A stretch of DNA of 64,000 bases from Isoetes taiwanensis (taxonomy: Eukaryota > Streptophyta > Lycopodiopsida > Isoetales > Isoetaceae), in NCBI GenBank assembly GCA_021234155.1, contig JAJEKV010000415.1, positions 155,141 to 219,140 of the forward strand, given 5' to 3'. Below, piece after piece: positions 1-11,165 of this stretch (the stretch's first letter is position 1; each line of letters begins with the position of its first letter). The notes beneath the pieces were generated by a model. It was not told the DNA's origin, searched no databases, and was given only the letters and a program-made list of their open reading frames with translations. A program made the position numbers and the translations under genes.

Positions 1-1072
1 TTCCTAATGCATTTGGATGGGAGCCTTGCCCTTGCTGCCCTGCATTCCGAGTCCCACCATGAGTTACATGGTCGTCCCAGCATTGGTCTTTTAGTAAGAC
101 CAAAAACTTCTGTGGCAGCTTGCGAGATCAGGCAAGCAAACTTTTCTGCATCTTCAACTAACTGGCCTGTCCATTCAGCAGAAGAAATAAGATGTTCAAT
201 CCGCTTCTCGTATGGCTCATTATACTTGTATCTTATTTTCAGCTTTGGACGAAAGGAAAGATGTTCCTTGAGCAGTGCATGAGAGGTAAACTCCACATGT
301 AGAGGACAAGATCAGATTCAGGCATTTTATCTCCTCTGGTATATCTGGGATATCATGTCGGATCACATGTTAGAAGATAGTCGACTACACTCGATCCCAT
401 ATGGCTGAAATACGTGAAATTTCCAGAATTTAGAAATTTATCTATGCCATTTGCTATCTTCAGATCACAAATAGTGCCTATTTCCAGCAGGTTTTCTCCC
501 ATTGCATTTGAAATTTTGTCTTCAGATCTCCTATGCAATGTCTCCTCTTGCTCATCCAGGCATGTATCCAAGGGATCTACAATTGTTCGAGACTGAGAGC
601 AGCCCATTCTGGCATTAAAATCACCAACAAGAAATACCTTTCCTTGTTCTTTGAATTCAAGTACATCTGCACACAAATTTCCCAGTGGGTCCTCCATATC
701 AAAACTTCTGTTTTTGTATAAAGTGGCATTTAATGGAGCAAAATAGCATGCTGCAACGAAAAGATCTTCATTTGGGGTCTTTATTTTCAGCCACAAGTAC
801 TGCTTGTTTATGTCTTCCTTTACTATCTGGAGAACAGATTTCATGTGTTCATTTCCATAAATAGCTATGCCACCTGAACCTCGCCCTGGTCCTTCTTTCT
901 TTTCATTCCACAGATGACCAATCAAGACACGTCCTGGTATGTCTGGCAGGGAGCGGGATTGGTGTTCCCATGTCTCAGTAAACACCAAGATATCCTGTTG
1001 CTTCCATGTTGCAATTGTTGCATCCACCTTAGCTTGATTTAATCCGTGAGCATTCCACATACTCAGTCTCAA
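1..1072 (-). pseudogene. LINE-A ORF2: endonuclease domain plus start of linker, broken, runs off window
   Basis: This is the N-terminal part of a non-LTR retrotransposon ORF2. The apurinic-like (EEP) endonuclease starts at 1072 with MRLSMWNAHG, keeps a catalytic Glu in FTETW (residue 33), the GSGGIAIY and FVAACYFAP strands, the GDFNAR motif (about residue 150) and SVVDYLL near residue 230. A stop at 353 ends the 239-residue frame. After a shift near 305-320 the reading resumes to the window edge as the linker before reverse transcriptase (SWWDSECRAARA is visible near 10-50). The shift falls where the last catalytic Asp-His would be, so the copy as written is inactive. The RT would lie outside the window. 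The domain call is firm; whether the shift is real or a sequence error is open. Confidence 0.85.
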
Positions 1073-1813
1073 GGCCCTGAATCCCTAATTTCTTTTTCTC
1101 TTAGTGACCACTGCTTTTCCTGTTTGATCAAGGTAAGCCACAAAACCAGCATCCCTTGCTTCTTTCACCTTTGCCCATTATTTTTTACGGATCTCTAACT
1201 GTGTTGGCGTAAGATCAGGGTCAAGCCAGATCTTTTCCCCTTTTAAAGTACCACGGTTTTGCATGATCCTGTCTCGGGATTCTTTTGATCGAAACCGGAC
1301 AAGGATTGGACGGTTATAGAGACCAGGTTTCCCCAATCTCCTCCCTGATACAAACTGGGGCTCGTGAAGATGCATTACCTCTGAGAAAAGATGCTCTAAG
1401 ACTGCTCGAATATCTTCATTTTCTTCCTCGGCTAATCCTGAGATTTTCAAGTTTCTAGCTCGAAACTCAAGAGCGGCCTGCTCTGCTGTGACCTGTTCAT
1501 GGTGGAGTGACATTTGCTCCTTTGTTGTATCAGCAATCAGGGTAGCCAACTTGCTTTCCAAACTCTGAATTTGATTTGTATAATCTATTGCTGTATCCTT
1601 TTTGTTTGCAGCCAATTCTTCATTCTTGCTTTGAAGAATGGTGTTTTGTTGCAGAACGTCTACTAGGGTTTGCTTAATCGTCGCCATTTTGGTTTTGAGA
1701 TTGCTGATTTCCAATTTCACGTCTTGCAACAGCGCTATGATATGGGTAGAATCGCCCTCGTATTCCACCGCATCCCCATTGTTGGATGATGCGATGGCCT
1801 TTTTCTTGGCCAT
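1073..1813 (-). pseudogene. LINE-A ORF1: coiled-coil RNA-binding protein
   Basis: A 211-residue frame from the ATG at 1813 to a TAA at 1178. It has a basic N-terminus (MAKKKAIASS), a long heptad-rich coiled coil (about residues 25-110), then an RRM-like L1 ORF1 domain (ARNLKISGL, GRRLGKPG, RPILVRFRSKESRDRIM) and a C-terminal GEKIWLDPDLTPTQLEIRKK. The same frame continues past the TAA for about 32 codons (WAKVKEARDAGFVAYLD...) to a TAG at about 1081, just before ORF2. The TAA is therefore probably a point change inside ORF1 rather than the original end. L1-type ORF1 proteins bind the element RNA as trimers. The order ORF1 then ORF2 on the minus strand fits one element. Confidence 0.8.
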
Positions 1814-1825
1814 ACGAAAAAAAGA

Positions 1826-2010
1826 AGGCGCCTAATGAAGTGTATTGCCTGGGTGCTTGATATAGAGAGTGATGATGATTGGGAAGAGGGAGATGTGGAA
1901 GTTCCTGATGTGGACTTCCCAGATGATTTGTATTAACACTCATTGTAACGTCTAATAGACCTGAGAGGTCTCCAAAGATGTAACACCATTTCATTTCATT
2001 TCATTTCATT
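1826..2010 (+). repeat. Element tail ending in a TTCAT microsatellite
   Basis: Upstream of LINE-A, the plus strand reads through a short acidic tail (ESDDDWEEGDVEVPDVD) to a TAA at about 1934, followed by 50 bases and then about four TTCAT units (1988-2010). This could be the 3' end of another transposon that ends in simple repeats, as other LINE tails in this window do. I cannot assign a family. Confidence 0.3.
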
Positions 2011-2335
2011 TCTGGCCGAAATTATAAATCTGCATTTTTCACAGCCTTTCTCCTCTCCAATGTGTTTGAATTTTATTTCTTGGAAAGCTCATTGGATAAG
2101 CTTTCCATCCGTTCAAAAATCGCTATCCGATAACTTAGGAGAGAAATATGAGAGAGCGTTCTGCCGAGCTCTCTCTGGCCGAAATTGTGAATCTGCATTT
2201 TTCACAACCTTTTTGCTCTCCAATAAGCCAAAATCTTATATTTTTGGAAAGCTCTCTAGATAACCTCTCCAACCGTCCAAGAATCACATGAATCCGATAC
2301 TCTTGATACCTGTTAAGATATTAAACTCTAAAAAA
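2011..2335. repeat. Two tandem units of a 163-bp repeat
   Basis: Each unit starts with TCTGGCCGAAATT (2011 and 2174) and carries TTTTTCACA, CTCTCCAA and a TTGGAAAGCTC...CTTTCC stretch. The second unit has diverged. A third copy lies inverted at 13700-13830. No coding potential. Such sequence occurs in plant LTRs and satellites, but I cannot say which this is. Confidence 0.7.
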
Positions 2336-3143
2336 TACGATTTATTTTGGAAAATTTTGTATATGAGCTTTGAGAAATACATACAGAACCTATTCCTACC
2401 TATTACATTAGTAATTAGGATGAGATGCATTGGTTTAGGATAAAGATTTGTCGTTGTTGCAAATTCTAAGATAATCTGACCCCCAAAGATTGATCATGTT
2501 ATAAAGAATATCAATAGGTGACTTTTCTCTCACGACTATTGGAGTTTATCCCAGCACATATCCCATGATCATAGTCCACATTTTCTTTGTGAGTCTGTCC
2601 AAGTTCAATTATATTCTAGAATATTCCAAATTGTTTTAGAAAAGCAAATATTGTGAATCAAATGGAGCAAAGACTAGAGTATGTGTTAATCTACAGGAAT
2701 CTATCTTGTGACAATTGATATCTCTAGAAGAAGTTGTTACTGTCACAGTCTCATATATCTTACACAGATCCTATTGATGTTAAAGCAGTGTGCTTACTCT
2801 ACAATCCTTCAAGTACAATCTGCTAAGGTATCTGATCCCTTTCTTCCTTGAATCACGATTGTTTCCGTTTTGTCGTACAAGATTTCTTGTCATGTTTTTA
2901 CAAAGCCTTCAGGTTGTGTCATCTTCTATACTATTTCCGTTCATTTGTCATTGAGAAACGTATCTATCATATACAGAGCTATCTGCTAGAAGATAAGAAA
3001 TTGTTAAGCTAATTAGCCTATTGAAGGACTTGTAGCTATCCCTATTGTTTGTCATCTGTACATGTGTAAGCTTTTTTTGAAATTTCTTCCCTCTTTGCTA
3101 CAATCTCCTGGTCTATTGATGCAAGAAACAACTCACTTCTAAA
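2336..3143. other. No gene seen
   Basis: AT-rich sequence with no long frame, no RNA gene and no clear repeat. It ends at the poly-T (poly-A of LINE-B on the minus strand). Confidence 0.6.
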
Positions 3144-3234
3144 TTCTTTTTTTTTTTTTTTTTTTTTTTTTTTTGAAGAATATAGGAATATATTAAACCA
3201 CTAGAATGTGATCAAGTACATGATAAGTGTGGTG

Positions 3235-4850
3235 CTAAGAAATGAAGTGCCCATCATGATTTACAATCTGTAGGAATGTCGACCAAATTTCCCGCTTAAC
3301 TGTGCCAGACAAGCTTGAGACTTGGTAAGCCTGCCACAACTTATGCCTCAAGATCGGAACCAACCGAAAAGGGCTAAGCACTGCATTCTGGAAGACCTTC
3401 GCTCTCCGTCTTTTCCAAATCAACCACAGAAGCCAAGCTCTGCATAAATGGAACGCTTCTTTGCTTGGCCAGCGACCAACCAAGCTAGGAAAGACTCCCA
3501 TGAGAAGCTTCTTTTGCACGGTGAAGACCCAAAGAGGGCTCTCACCCGGGACCAAGCTGCCCCTACCTGCGTGCATAGGACGGCGGTGCTCAATGGTCTC
3601 TCGGCCTCCCACATAGAGGGCATGTTTACGCTACACGAGGCTTGAACACGCGGTAATTTCGGACATTCACCACGAGGCTACGGTGCAAGATCCGCCATAA
3701 AAGGGTGCGGATTTTAGGAGGAGGCAATGTATTCCATGCCCACTTCCACATGGCGGGCCACTTACTCCCCTGGAAGCTTAAGTGACCACTTATCCGGCGG
3801 CAATGTGTCCTGAAGCGCTAGAAGCCCATAAGCCGATGCTACAAACTGAGATGCATCAAGCCCACTATGTGACTTCCAAACGCGATTGACTTGAGAAGAC
3901 AACTGCAATGGAATAGCATTCGCAATTCTGGCCCAAGTCCGAATGTCCCAATAGAAGGCCAAATCGATCCCTAAAAACTCCCACGGGCCAGATGACCCTC
4001 CCAATACCGGTCCGCGGATGGATGTTACCCCCGCGGCAATCCATGGCCGAGTACCACGGGTGTAGGGAAGAGGCCAAGGGAGATGCGAGAATCCAAGGGT
4101 ACCCAAAGAAAGGGCGATGATGCTACCATACACCTGCTAGGGTCCAATGAAAAGAGAACCTTGACCACCTTCCAGGCCTTGAGGAGACCTTTAAGAAAAG
4201 GCGAAGCATGAGGGAATGGCCGCAAATCCTCAAACAGAGCCCACGGCAAATCGAGGCGTAATTGCTGGCTTCCTAAACACAATAGAGTGGCGGCGACCGC
4301 GGCCTTAACAGAGCCAACCCACGGGATTGTTGCTCCCGCAACAACTGCCCGGATGAATTTCGACACGGAACCTTCGTGTGCAAGGACACATCAAGCATAC
4401 CTAAGCCCCTCGCCTTTACGGGGCCGCACACACTTCCACCATGCGACCTTCCTTTGTAGCCCCCTCCTCATTTCCTCCCCAAACAAAATTGCGAATGGTG
4501 TCATCTAACTCCTTAACCACACTTTCGGTGCAAGTATGCGAGGAGGTGCGTAAACATGAGTGCTCTGAAGACCGACTTGGCTACCGAATCCTACCAGCCA
4601 TGGTGAGTTTACTTCCCCTCCACCGGTTCGGATCTTTCGCTTAAGATTACGTAATGTCTCGCCCAAATTGCCCCTAGCATTAATGTCCAAGCCAAATGGT
4701 ATGCCTAACGGTTTGGCGGTTGTGTGTGGCGGTGTAAGAGCCTGTGGAAGCCCGACTCAACCACGCGGGAGGAGGTTCCTCCGGTACCCACATGGCGAGC
4801 ACGCCGACCCGGTTAAGCAAGCACCCGAAGCTAAAGAAAAGGCATCCAAA
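3235..4850 (-). pseudogene. LINE-B ORF2 C-terminal part with zinc-binding RVT region
   Basis: Downstream of the RT, several overlapping minus-strand frames give pieces typical of plant L1 ORF2: a thumb/connection region (KPLGIPFGLDINARGNLG near 4690), a middle segment (4366-3762) and a C-terminal stretch ending at 3235 with WLLWLIWKRRRAKVFQNA and EIWSTFLQIVN. The Cys-rich zf-RVT part lies near 3600-3640. At least four frame changes are needed. The role in the living element would be RNA or target binding in reverse transcription; this copy cannot make a continuous protein as written. Confidence 0.65.
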
Positions 4851-5790
4851 ATATTCTTGGCTGCACGGAGATTGGACTCATCGCATGAAGAAAAGAGGAA
4901 TGTATCATCCGCGAAATTGATTACAAACACATTTGCGACCGATCATCCATGCGGAGACCTTGCACCACATTGTCGACAGAATCACACGAAAAAGGCTGCG
5001 AGAGAGCTTACGCCACTATAGTGAAGCAGGAAGGGGGCCAAGCGGACATCCCCGCCTAATGCCTCGACCCCGAGAGAAGATTGAAGAGGTCTCACCCGAC
5101 ACCTGCTTTGCGTAAGCCCTAGCGGACACATGCGGCTTCATAACCGTTTCCCGAAACTAGGTCCGCGCAAAGGCACGCATCATATCGCCAAGAAGCGCCC
5201 AGCTACTAACTTGTCATAAGCCTTGGCAAAATCCGGCTTTTAAAAAACAAGGGGCTGCCTCATCCTCTGAGCCCAATGCACTCCCTCAAAAGCGGCGACC
5301 ACATTATGAAGAATGTTCCGTTGTGGTATAAAACCCAGTTGCTCTGCACTAATGGCGTGAACTAGTCTGCGGCTTAAGCCTCTCGGCCAAAGCCTTGGCA
5401 ATGATTTTATACACTCATGGCAGTGAGAGTAATAGGCCTCCGGTCATTGATGGTTTTAGGATGCTTACACTTGGGTATAAGTGAAATACAACTTTGTATT
5501 TGAGAGGATGCATCGAGTTATTCCCCAAAAGATCCACATACACCGCACCACCGAAGTCCCCACCCATTCCGGTGCTTCTGAAAAACTCCATTGGTATTCC
5601 ATCTAATCCGGGACACTTATTACGAGCCAACGGTGGCATGCATCCCCAACTCCTGCCTGTCAGCGGCTCCTCTAAGCTCTGTCTTTGAAGGGTGAGATTC
5701 TTGGCGATACCTTGGCGGCACCGACTCTTGAAAAACACTCTGCGAGGGAAGCGGGCTCTCCTTGAAAAATGTTTCATAGTCTTGTTGCTA
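4851..5790 (-). pseudogene. LINE-B reverse transcriptase core
   Basis: The minus strand gives the RT blocks in order: NKCPGLDGIPMEFFRS (about 5620), the KVVFHLYP strand and a PKTINDR-type block (5450-5500), ADFAKAYDKL-like sequence with shifts (5200-5260), a GCPLAPFLLHYS block (about 5020-5050) and the catalytic box VINFADDTFLFSS (about 4905-4935). FADD is a normal variant of the F/Y-x-D-D box of non-LTR RTs. Several single-base shifts separate the blocks. It lies between the endonuclease and the zinc-binding C-terminus, as expected for L1. Confidence 0.75.
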
Positions 5791-5900
5791 CAAAGGCCTT
5801 GATAGCATCACGGTTCTTTGCAACAACACTCCTTGGGGTGTAACTATGTCGCCATATCGCCGCATACTTCTTACGGCGGGCTGCTTTCGGGAAAAAGACT

Positions 5901-7000
5901 TTAGAGCAAGTGTGGGGCTGCTTCAGCCACGTCAAACTGCTTTGACCACGGCTTGCGACACCTTGGCCTCCTCCTCAACCTCGATCGGCCGAAGCACCTG
6001 CTTTGCTCACGCCAAGCCATCGAGACCAGCCCTCTAAGAGACTCGGTTCCGCATATAAGGCATCCAACTGCGGCCAGAGCCAAAGCCTTTTGCCGCCCCC
6101 ATTCTTTCGCAAACTGTTTTACCCTAGCCAATGCTGTAACCATTGCACTCATTCCGCTATCCTGGCTGAATATCTGCTGCCAAATGAGCTTACAGCCGGC
6201 TGTGAACTCTGGATCCTGAAGAAAGCTTGTGTTAAGCTTAAAAACCGTCCTGGGAGGCCGCGGTGGGTGGTCATGAAGCCGCTGAATGATCTGGGGAGTG
6301 TGATCAGAGACAGAGGTGGCCAGAACATTCACCCTAGTGAAGGCTGGAGCATAATCCAAGACTGCTGGAGTGCCATAAACTCTATCCAGCCTAGAGTATG
6401 CCCTACCATGCCCCAGCCAATTATTGCACCAAGTAAAATTCCGATCCCCGGGAAGCTCTGTCAAACCCCACTCCTGCACAAACCTAAGCCATTGATCACG
6501 CTCAAAACCCTGCACAATATCTGAACCAATACCATGCCTGTCCTCTGGGAGCTCCACCATGTTAAAGTCACCCAGAACAAACCATGTAGAACCCATACCA
6601 AAGGATTGGAGCTTATTTCGCAATTGTGCCCATACGCAACCTCTCTCGAAAGTGGCCCCAATTGGTGCATACATTTGAGTAAGCCCCACTCGGACTGGCC
6701 CTCCTTCCATTTAATCACGCCCGCCAATGGCCTTGGCTATCGTGGCTGAAAAGGTTACATGTACACCCATTTTCCAACAAATCAAAGTACCTCCCCCGCC
6801 CCGCCCGTTGTAGCATTTGCGACCACGTCTTCGATTACCCAAGATATTCATTAGGTTGGTAATATCACCCCGCACATTTATGCTCCCGCAAACACAAGAT
6901 ATCCGGATTAAGATTCTTCGACCATGGCGCAGGCGTGCTTCGCTTATTAGGGAGAGGATTTGATGCCTCTCACATTCCAAGATAGAATTTTCTTATCCAT
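5901..7000 (-). pseudogene. LINE-B endonuclease (EEP family)
   Basis: The N-terminal strand ILSWNVRGIKSS is near 6990, then NPDILCLREHK with the catalytic Glu near 6890. After shifts, a 269-residue frame (6710-5901) has GDFNMVELPEDR, GDRNFTWCNNW, AYSRLDRVYG and the terminal SDHTPQI. These are the usual plant L1 endonuclease motifs, including the last catalytic Asp-His. The enzyme nicks target DNA to prime reverse transcription. The frame goes on into the linker before RT, ending at 5901. The N-terminal third is broken by shifts around 6710-6980. Confidence 0.82.
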
Positions 7001-7232
7001 GTGGGTCGTTGTGCACCAAGGGTCCGGGATCCCCTTGTAAAGCCTCACATGCCTCAACACTATCAGCCCAGGAAGAAAAGTTGGACTACGATCAATCACC
7101 ATTCAATCCACTTGATGAGGGACCATGCGATAAAGGCTGCAGATGGGCTAAGTGACCCTCTTGAGGAGCTCTCCCCGAGCTTCGCCTCCTAGAAACAACT
7201 TGTTGCCACCCTTCCTTTTTTGCCGCAACTCT

Positions 7233-8105
7233 TCAATGCTGTGCAAGTCTCCCTCTGGACCTCGGGATCCACCATACGAGAGGAGGGTTTGGGGTTGTGT
7301 CTGGACTGCCCACCTGCTCCTGACCTTCAACACGGGGGAACAAGTGCGAGGGTGAAGGCGGGCCAACCACTATTTGCTCTGCCTGCTTGGGTGCTGAGTA
7401 AGATTTATGCTGGTGAAACTGCTTAAGCGAGGGAAACATTGCCAAAAGCTCTCCCCCGTTGAGCAAGTCCAACTGGAAGTAAGAATAAAAATCACCACTT
7501 TTAACCACAAGACTCTGAGGTACCATCTCATCTGCCCGAATACCTACACATATCTGTGGTGCACCCACAATCGAAAAGTCTTGTTGTGTGTGAGTTCCTA
7601 GGCCTTTGGCCATGGCCACTAGAAACTCAGGCACCATCATCTCTGGAGGCAGATCCCGGATTTGAAGCCAACATGGCACTCTAACTGCAGCAGGCCTAGC
7701 AGAAGAGAAACCTGGAGCATAATGCTGGAACAAAACATAAGCCCCTCCCATACGTGCCACTCCATGCGAGACCAACTGCTCCACCGTGGCCTCAGAATCA
7801 ACCATAATAAGAAAAAAATTATTACCCAGAGACTTCAGGGTCACATATGGAGGCAACCCCAGCCTCTTAAACTGAGCCCGTAGCCAGTACCCAAGCCTCT
7901 GCATATCCAAAAAGGCCCCCGTGAAATGGCCTAACACCGAAGATGCAACCAAATTCTCTGTATACTGCACATGCTTCTGGTGATTGATTTCTACAACAGG
8001 AGGTAATGATTTAAAAACTTGCTGCAAATCCTTCTTATTATTCTGCTCTAAGATAAGCAGTGCCTCTGTCACCCTAGAACTTTTCTCTGCACTTTCTGCT
8101 TGCAA
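7233..8105 (-). CDS. LINE-B ORF1: DUF4283-like nucleic-acid-binding protein
   Basis: An open frame of 290 residues from the ATG at 8105. The central part (about 50-190) has the look of the DUF4283 domain found in plant L1 ORF1/gag-like proteins: FTGAFLDMQRLGYWLRAQFK, FFLIMVDSEATVEQLV, GGAYVLFQHYAPGF and PCWLQIRDLPPEMM. The C-terminal third is Pro/Ser-rich (VVGPPSPSHLFPRVEGQEQ). The frame is unbroken, unlike the ORF2 behind it. The first 45 residues are helical and charged. The family is known from plant LINEs; the exact 3' end of ORF1 is uncertain because sequence quality drops at about 7300. Confidence 0.7.
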   Translation of the reverse strand: MQAESAEKSSRVTEALLILEQNNKKDLQQVFKSLPPVVEINHQKHVQYTENLVASSVLGHFTGAFLDMQRLGYWLRAQFKRLGLPPYVTLKSLGNNFFLIMVDSEATVEQLVSHGVARMGGAYVLFQHYAPGFSSARPAAVRVPCWLQIRDLPPEMMVPEFLVAMAKGLGTHTQQDFSIVGAPQICVGIRADEMVPQSLVVKSGDFYSYFQLDLLNGGELLAMFPSLKQFHQHKSYSAPKQAEQIVVGPPSPSHLFPRVEGQEQVGSPDTTPNPPLVWWIPRSRGRLAQH

Positions 8106-8120
8106 CGGTTGCCTAATCCA

Positions 8121-8469
8121 ATCAGTAGTATCAAAACCCCTTGAAAAGCTAGATAGGTCATATCAAAAGAGATGCACATTGTCACTTTTGTTTCTACACT
8201 CTTCTCGTAGATTCTTTGCCTTGTCAAGGCTCTGTGATTCCATTATAATAGAGTTGTAGGCACTATGCATTTGGTGATCATATGGACTAGAAGTTAAGAA
8301 AACCTTTAAATCCCTTATTTTTTTGTGAAAGGCTTAAACTACCCCTGGCAACCATATGTTTAGGTCTTAGTTACTAAGTGTGAGAAGCATCATGATGGTA
8401 ATCGTACCTCTTGATAAAAAAAGTTTGAAAGGTGTTCATCCTTCTGAATTGCTTATTTTAAGTAAATTC
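8121..8469. other. No gene seen
   Basis: The flank of LINE-B running into a Ty3 fragment. Perhaps degraded Ty3 pol, but nothing is recognisable before about 8470. Confidence 0.5.
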
Positions 8470-9012
8470 CACAAGGAATAATACAATACACCCTCTCGAT
8501 GAATTCCTCGATGAGTTTGTGATCATCTTCTTTGATGACATACTTATTTTTACAGTAAGACATTAGAGGAGCATGCATGCCATCTTTGCCTAGCTCTGCA
8601 AAAGTTGTGACAGCATAAGCTTTTTGCCAAGTTTTCAAAATGCAAATTTGTTATCATGAATGTTGAGTGTCTACAGCATATAGTCTCTACAAATGGCATA
8701 TCCACAGACCTGGCAAAGATTAATGCAGTTAAGAAGTAGCCCGCACCTAGAAACGTTTTCGAGGTGAGTTTCTTTGGATTAAGAGGGTATTATAGAAAGT
8801 TTGTCAAAGACTTTGCCAGCATAGCATCATCCCTAATTAACCTTACAAAGTATAAGAATGTAACGGATTTAGCCACATATTGGCAAGAGAAAGTTTAATT
8901 GTTCTTCCAATAGTTAAAGGATGCATTAACTACTACACCAATTCTTACATTGTCAAATCCTCAGAAGGATAATTGGGTGGCCACAAATGCAAGTAAAATA
9001 GCTACTGGGCCA
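8470..9012 (+). pseudogene. Ty3/gypsy reverse transcriptase to RNase H fragment
   Basis: Plus-strand pieces read as Ty3-type RT. The catalytic box FFDDILIF is near 8540, followed by EEHACHLCLALQKL, KCKFVIMNVECLQHIVS, FFGLRGYYRKFVKDFASIAS and the start of RNase H (NPQKDNWVATNASKIATG near 8970). In-frame stops and a shift break it. The RNase H catalytic Asp of the usual TDAS motif is Asn here. It is cut off at about 9012 by LINE-C. The fragment is dead. Confidence 0.8.
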
Positions 9013-9960
9013 CCATAATACGAAGCGTCTGAGCCGTCTTCGAAGCCAGCCAGGCAGAGCTAAGAACCCTACAGAGTAGGGCTGAGACACAAGATCAGGA
9101 GATACAGGAGCTCCAAGCAGCCATTACCCGGCAAGGTAGGGACCTCCATGCCGAGGTACGGCAAGTGCATGAATGAGTTGGCCAAGCAGCAGAGATTTCA
9201 ACAGGAGCTAGGCTCCCGACTCCAAGCAGCAGAGGCCGCAACACGGGGCCAGACAAGCACACATGCCCCACAGCCCACAGGTCGCCAAACAGGCAGACAG
9301 ACACCACCTACTCTATCTCGCATACCACATCGCCCTTGCTGTGAATAGCCCACACACTCCAGACAACAGGCATCACCTGTTGGGATAGCTAACGTTGCCC
9401 CACGACTCAGTGAGCAGCAGGAGCAGGGCTGCCGACGTCATAATGTGGTGGTATGTGGACTCTCGGAGGAGGCAGGAGAGGATCTCACCAAGCGCATCCG
9501 GGATCAGATCCTATCTCGCATGGCATTTCAGACTACAATGCACATTGTTCGAGCAAGCCGCCTTGGGGCTCAACGCACAGATCGCCCGCGCGTTGTCATT
9601 TTCACGGTGGCAAACATGCGAGTGCGTGAGGCAATTCTGTGTTAGAGTAGGCAATTGAATGGGACTACTCTGTATGTCGACCAGGATCTTACTCCGATGC
9701 AACGGGGAGTCCGCCCGGCCGGTGGCCCAAGTCGGGGAACGTCCGTGTCGTCGAGGAGGCTGCGGGGCCTGGTCGAGGCAAGCCGCATTTTAAGCCCGGC
9801 TGCTTTGAGGTCAGCGATGCAATGCATCAAGCTGCTGCCACTCCTGCTACTGCCACCAGTATCCCTACTACGCCTCCTTCTCCCGCTGCTTCAATTGCTC
9901 CTGCAACTGCTGCTCCGGTGTCGCACACTGCTCCCCCTACAGCTGGAATAGATCATCGAA
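9013..9960 (+). pseudogene. LINE-C ORF1 remnant
   Basis: It starts inside a coiled-coil segment (QAELRTLQSRAETQDQEIQE near 9050) and continues through a polar linker to an L1 ORF1-like RNA-binding part: NVVVCGLSEEAGEDL (about 9440), HIVRASRLGAQRTDRPRVVI (about 9540) and, after an in-frame TAG near 9643, LNGTTLYVDQDLTPMQR (about 9655). The 5' end is missing. A Pro/Ala-rich tail follows to about 9950. Its layout matches LINE-A ORF1, including the DPDLTP/DQDLTP signature. Confidence 0.75.
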
Positions 9961-9984
9961 CATCTACATCAAATGCCAACAAAT

Positions 9985-10925
9985 AGGAACTGTGCCTCCG
10001 TATGGTATCTTGGAACTGTCAGGGCTTCCCTTGGCAGAAAGGGGAGAGTCTCAACTCTATTGCACCAGATATGGATCTCATTTTCATCATGGAAATATGG
10101 GAACATGCAGGGCACAGACTGCCGAACCTCCCAGGCTATCTGCATTTCTCGGTGTTCAATGAGTGTACAAGACTATCGTGCAACCTTGGGACACTCAGTC
10201 TCGCTGCACAAAACAGACAGGTACAATCGCAATTTGTGAGTGCGCGTGCAGCATGACAGTGGCAGCATTCTCTTCATAGCAGCATGCTACTTTCCACATG
10301 CCGAGAGCAACTTTTATAACACTCATTCGGATGTGGGTAGATTGGAGCCCTATGTCGATCTATATGATGACATACAGCATCACAAACAGTTGGACAAGGT
10401 TATGTTGTTTGGCGACTTTAATGCGAACCACAGAGGCGGCGGGTCCCAAAATTTGAGCCCTGGCGAAGGAGGGCGTCTTGCAGTTGAACCCCGCAGAGGT
10501 GGCTTGGTCAAGGATATCAGACGACAACCATATTTTGTGCTATGGCAGGCAGTTGTTGTTGCTGGGTAGTATCTTTGACCTGGTTATTTGTAATGGGTTG
10601 CCACAATGGCCATCTTCCAAATGCTGCACTTGTAGACAGGAGAACCAAGGGGGCGGCTCCAGTATGGTGGATTATCTGCTGGTTGAGGACAGGATATGCA
10701 CCTAGTTACCCATTTTTCCATTGGAACAGACACTCGGGATGAGGAAGTGGACTCGGACCACCAGCCCCTGTTCGTGCATCTCCATTGGCAAGCTCCCCGT
10801 GCATCTACTGCCTCAACACCCCAGGTGCCCCAGCTGCGTCTGGACTACGACTGTGCAGGGACACATGTCCAGCTGCTTGAGCATGACCTGGCACGACTGC
10901 TGGAACTCCCCACACTTCAATAGCA
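9985..10925 (+). pseudogene. LINE-C endonuclease
   Basis: EEP endonuclease in shifted pieces: MVSWNCQGFPW (10002), DLIFIMEIWEH with the catalytic Glu (about 10085), LFIAACYFPHAESNFY (about 10272), VMLFGDFNAN (about 10400), SSMVDYLLVEDRICT (about 10660) and DSDHQPLFVHLHW (about 10753), which carries the final catalytic Asp-His. Three frames are needed across about 750 bases. It continues into the usual linker (SWWD-type region near 11000). The motifs are complete, so the breaks may be recent or artefactual. Confidence 0.82.
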
Positions 10926-11165
10926 ATCTGCTCAGCTGATTGACCTGCTTCTGATAGCTGCTGAGAGATGCTTTGGGAGAGGCCACTCATGGCGAACCTC
11001 AGGCGCTGCCACCTTCCCCCGCAACAGATAGTTTGAGGATGAGTGTCAGGAGCTCAAACACACACTCTGGCAAGTCACTGATCCCACCTCCCGCCCACAG
11101 GCCATCAGTACCGCTCCTTCCTTAAGAACAAGAAAGCCAGATACCTCGCAGAGCATCAGCAACAG

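Larger units (their letters stand above)
3144..8120 (-). mobile_element. LINE-B: nearly full-length plant L1-type retrotransposon
   Basis: A minus-strand element of about 5 kb. It runs from ORF1 at about 8105, through endonuclease, reverse transcriptase and C-terminal domain, to a run of about 30 T at 3145-3174 that is its poly-A tail. The order and motifs are those of plant L1 elements. ORF1 and most of the endonuclease are open; the RT and C-terminal part are broken by many shifts. I found no convincing target-site duplication. The region between about 3.6 and 5.9 kb shows the same kind of damage as other CAG/CTG-poor parts of the window. Confidence 0.88.

Noticed and set aside
1638-1994. 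Alternative frames overlapping LINE-A ORF1, such as 1674-1994 on the minus strand.
   Set aside because: No motif; the ORF1 frame with coiled coil and RNA-binding domain explains the region.
3448-7440. Several plus-strand frames of 60-173 codons, for example at 6003-6524.
   Set aside because: They are antisense to LINE-B ORF2, whose endonuclease and RT motifs are clear on the minus strand.
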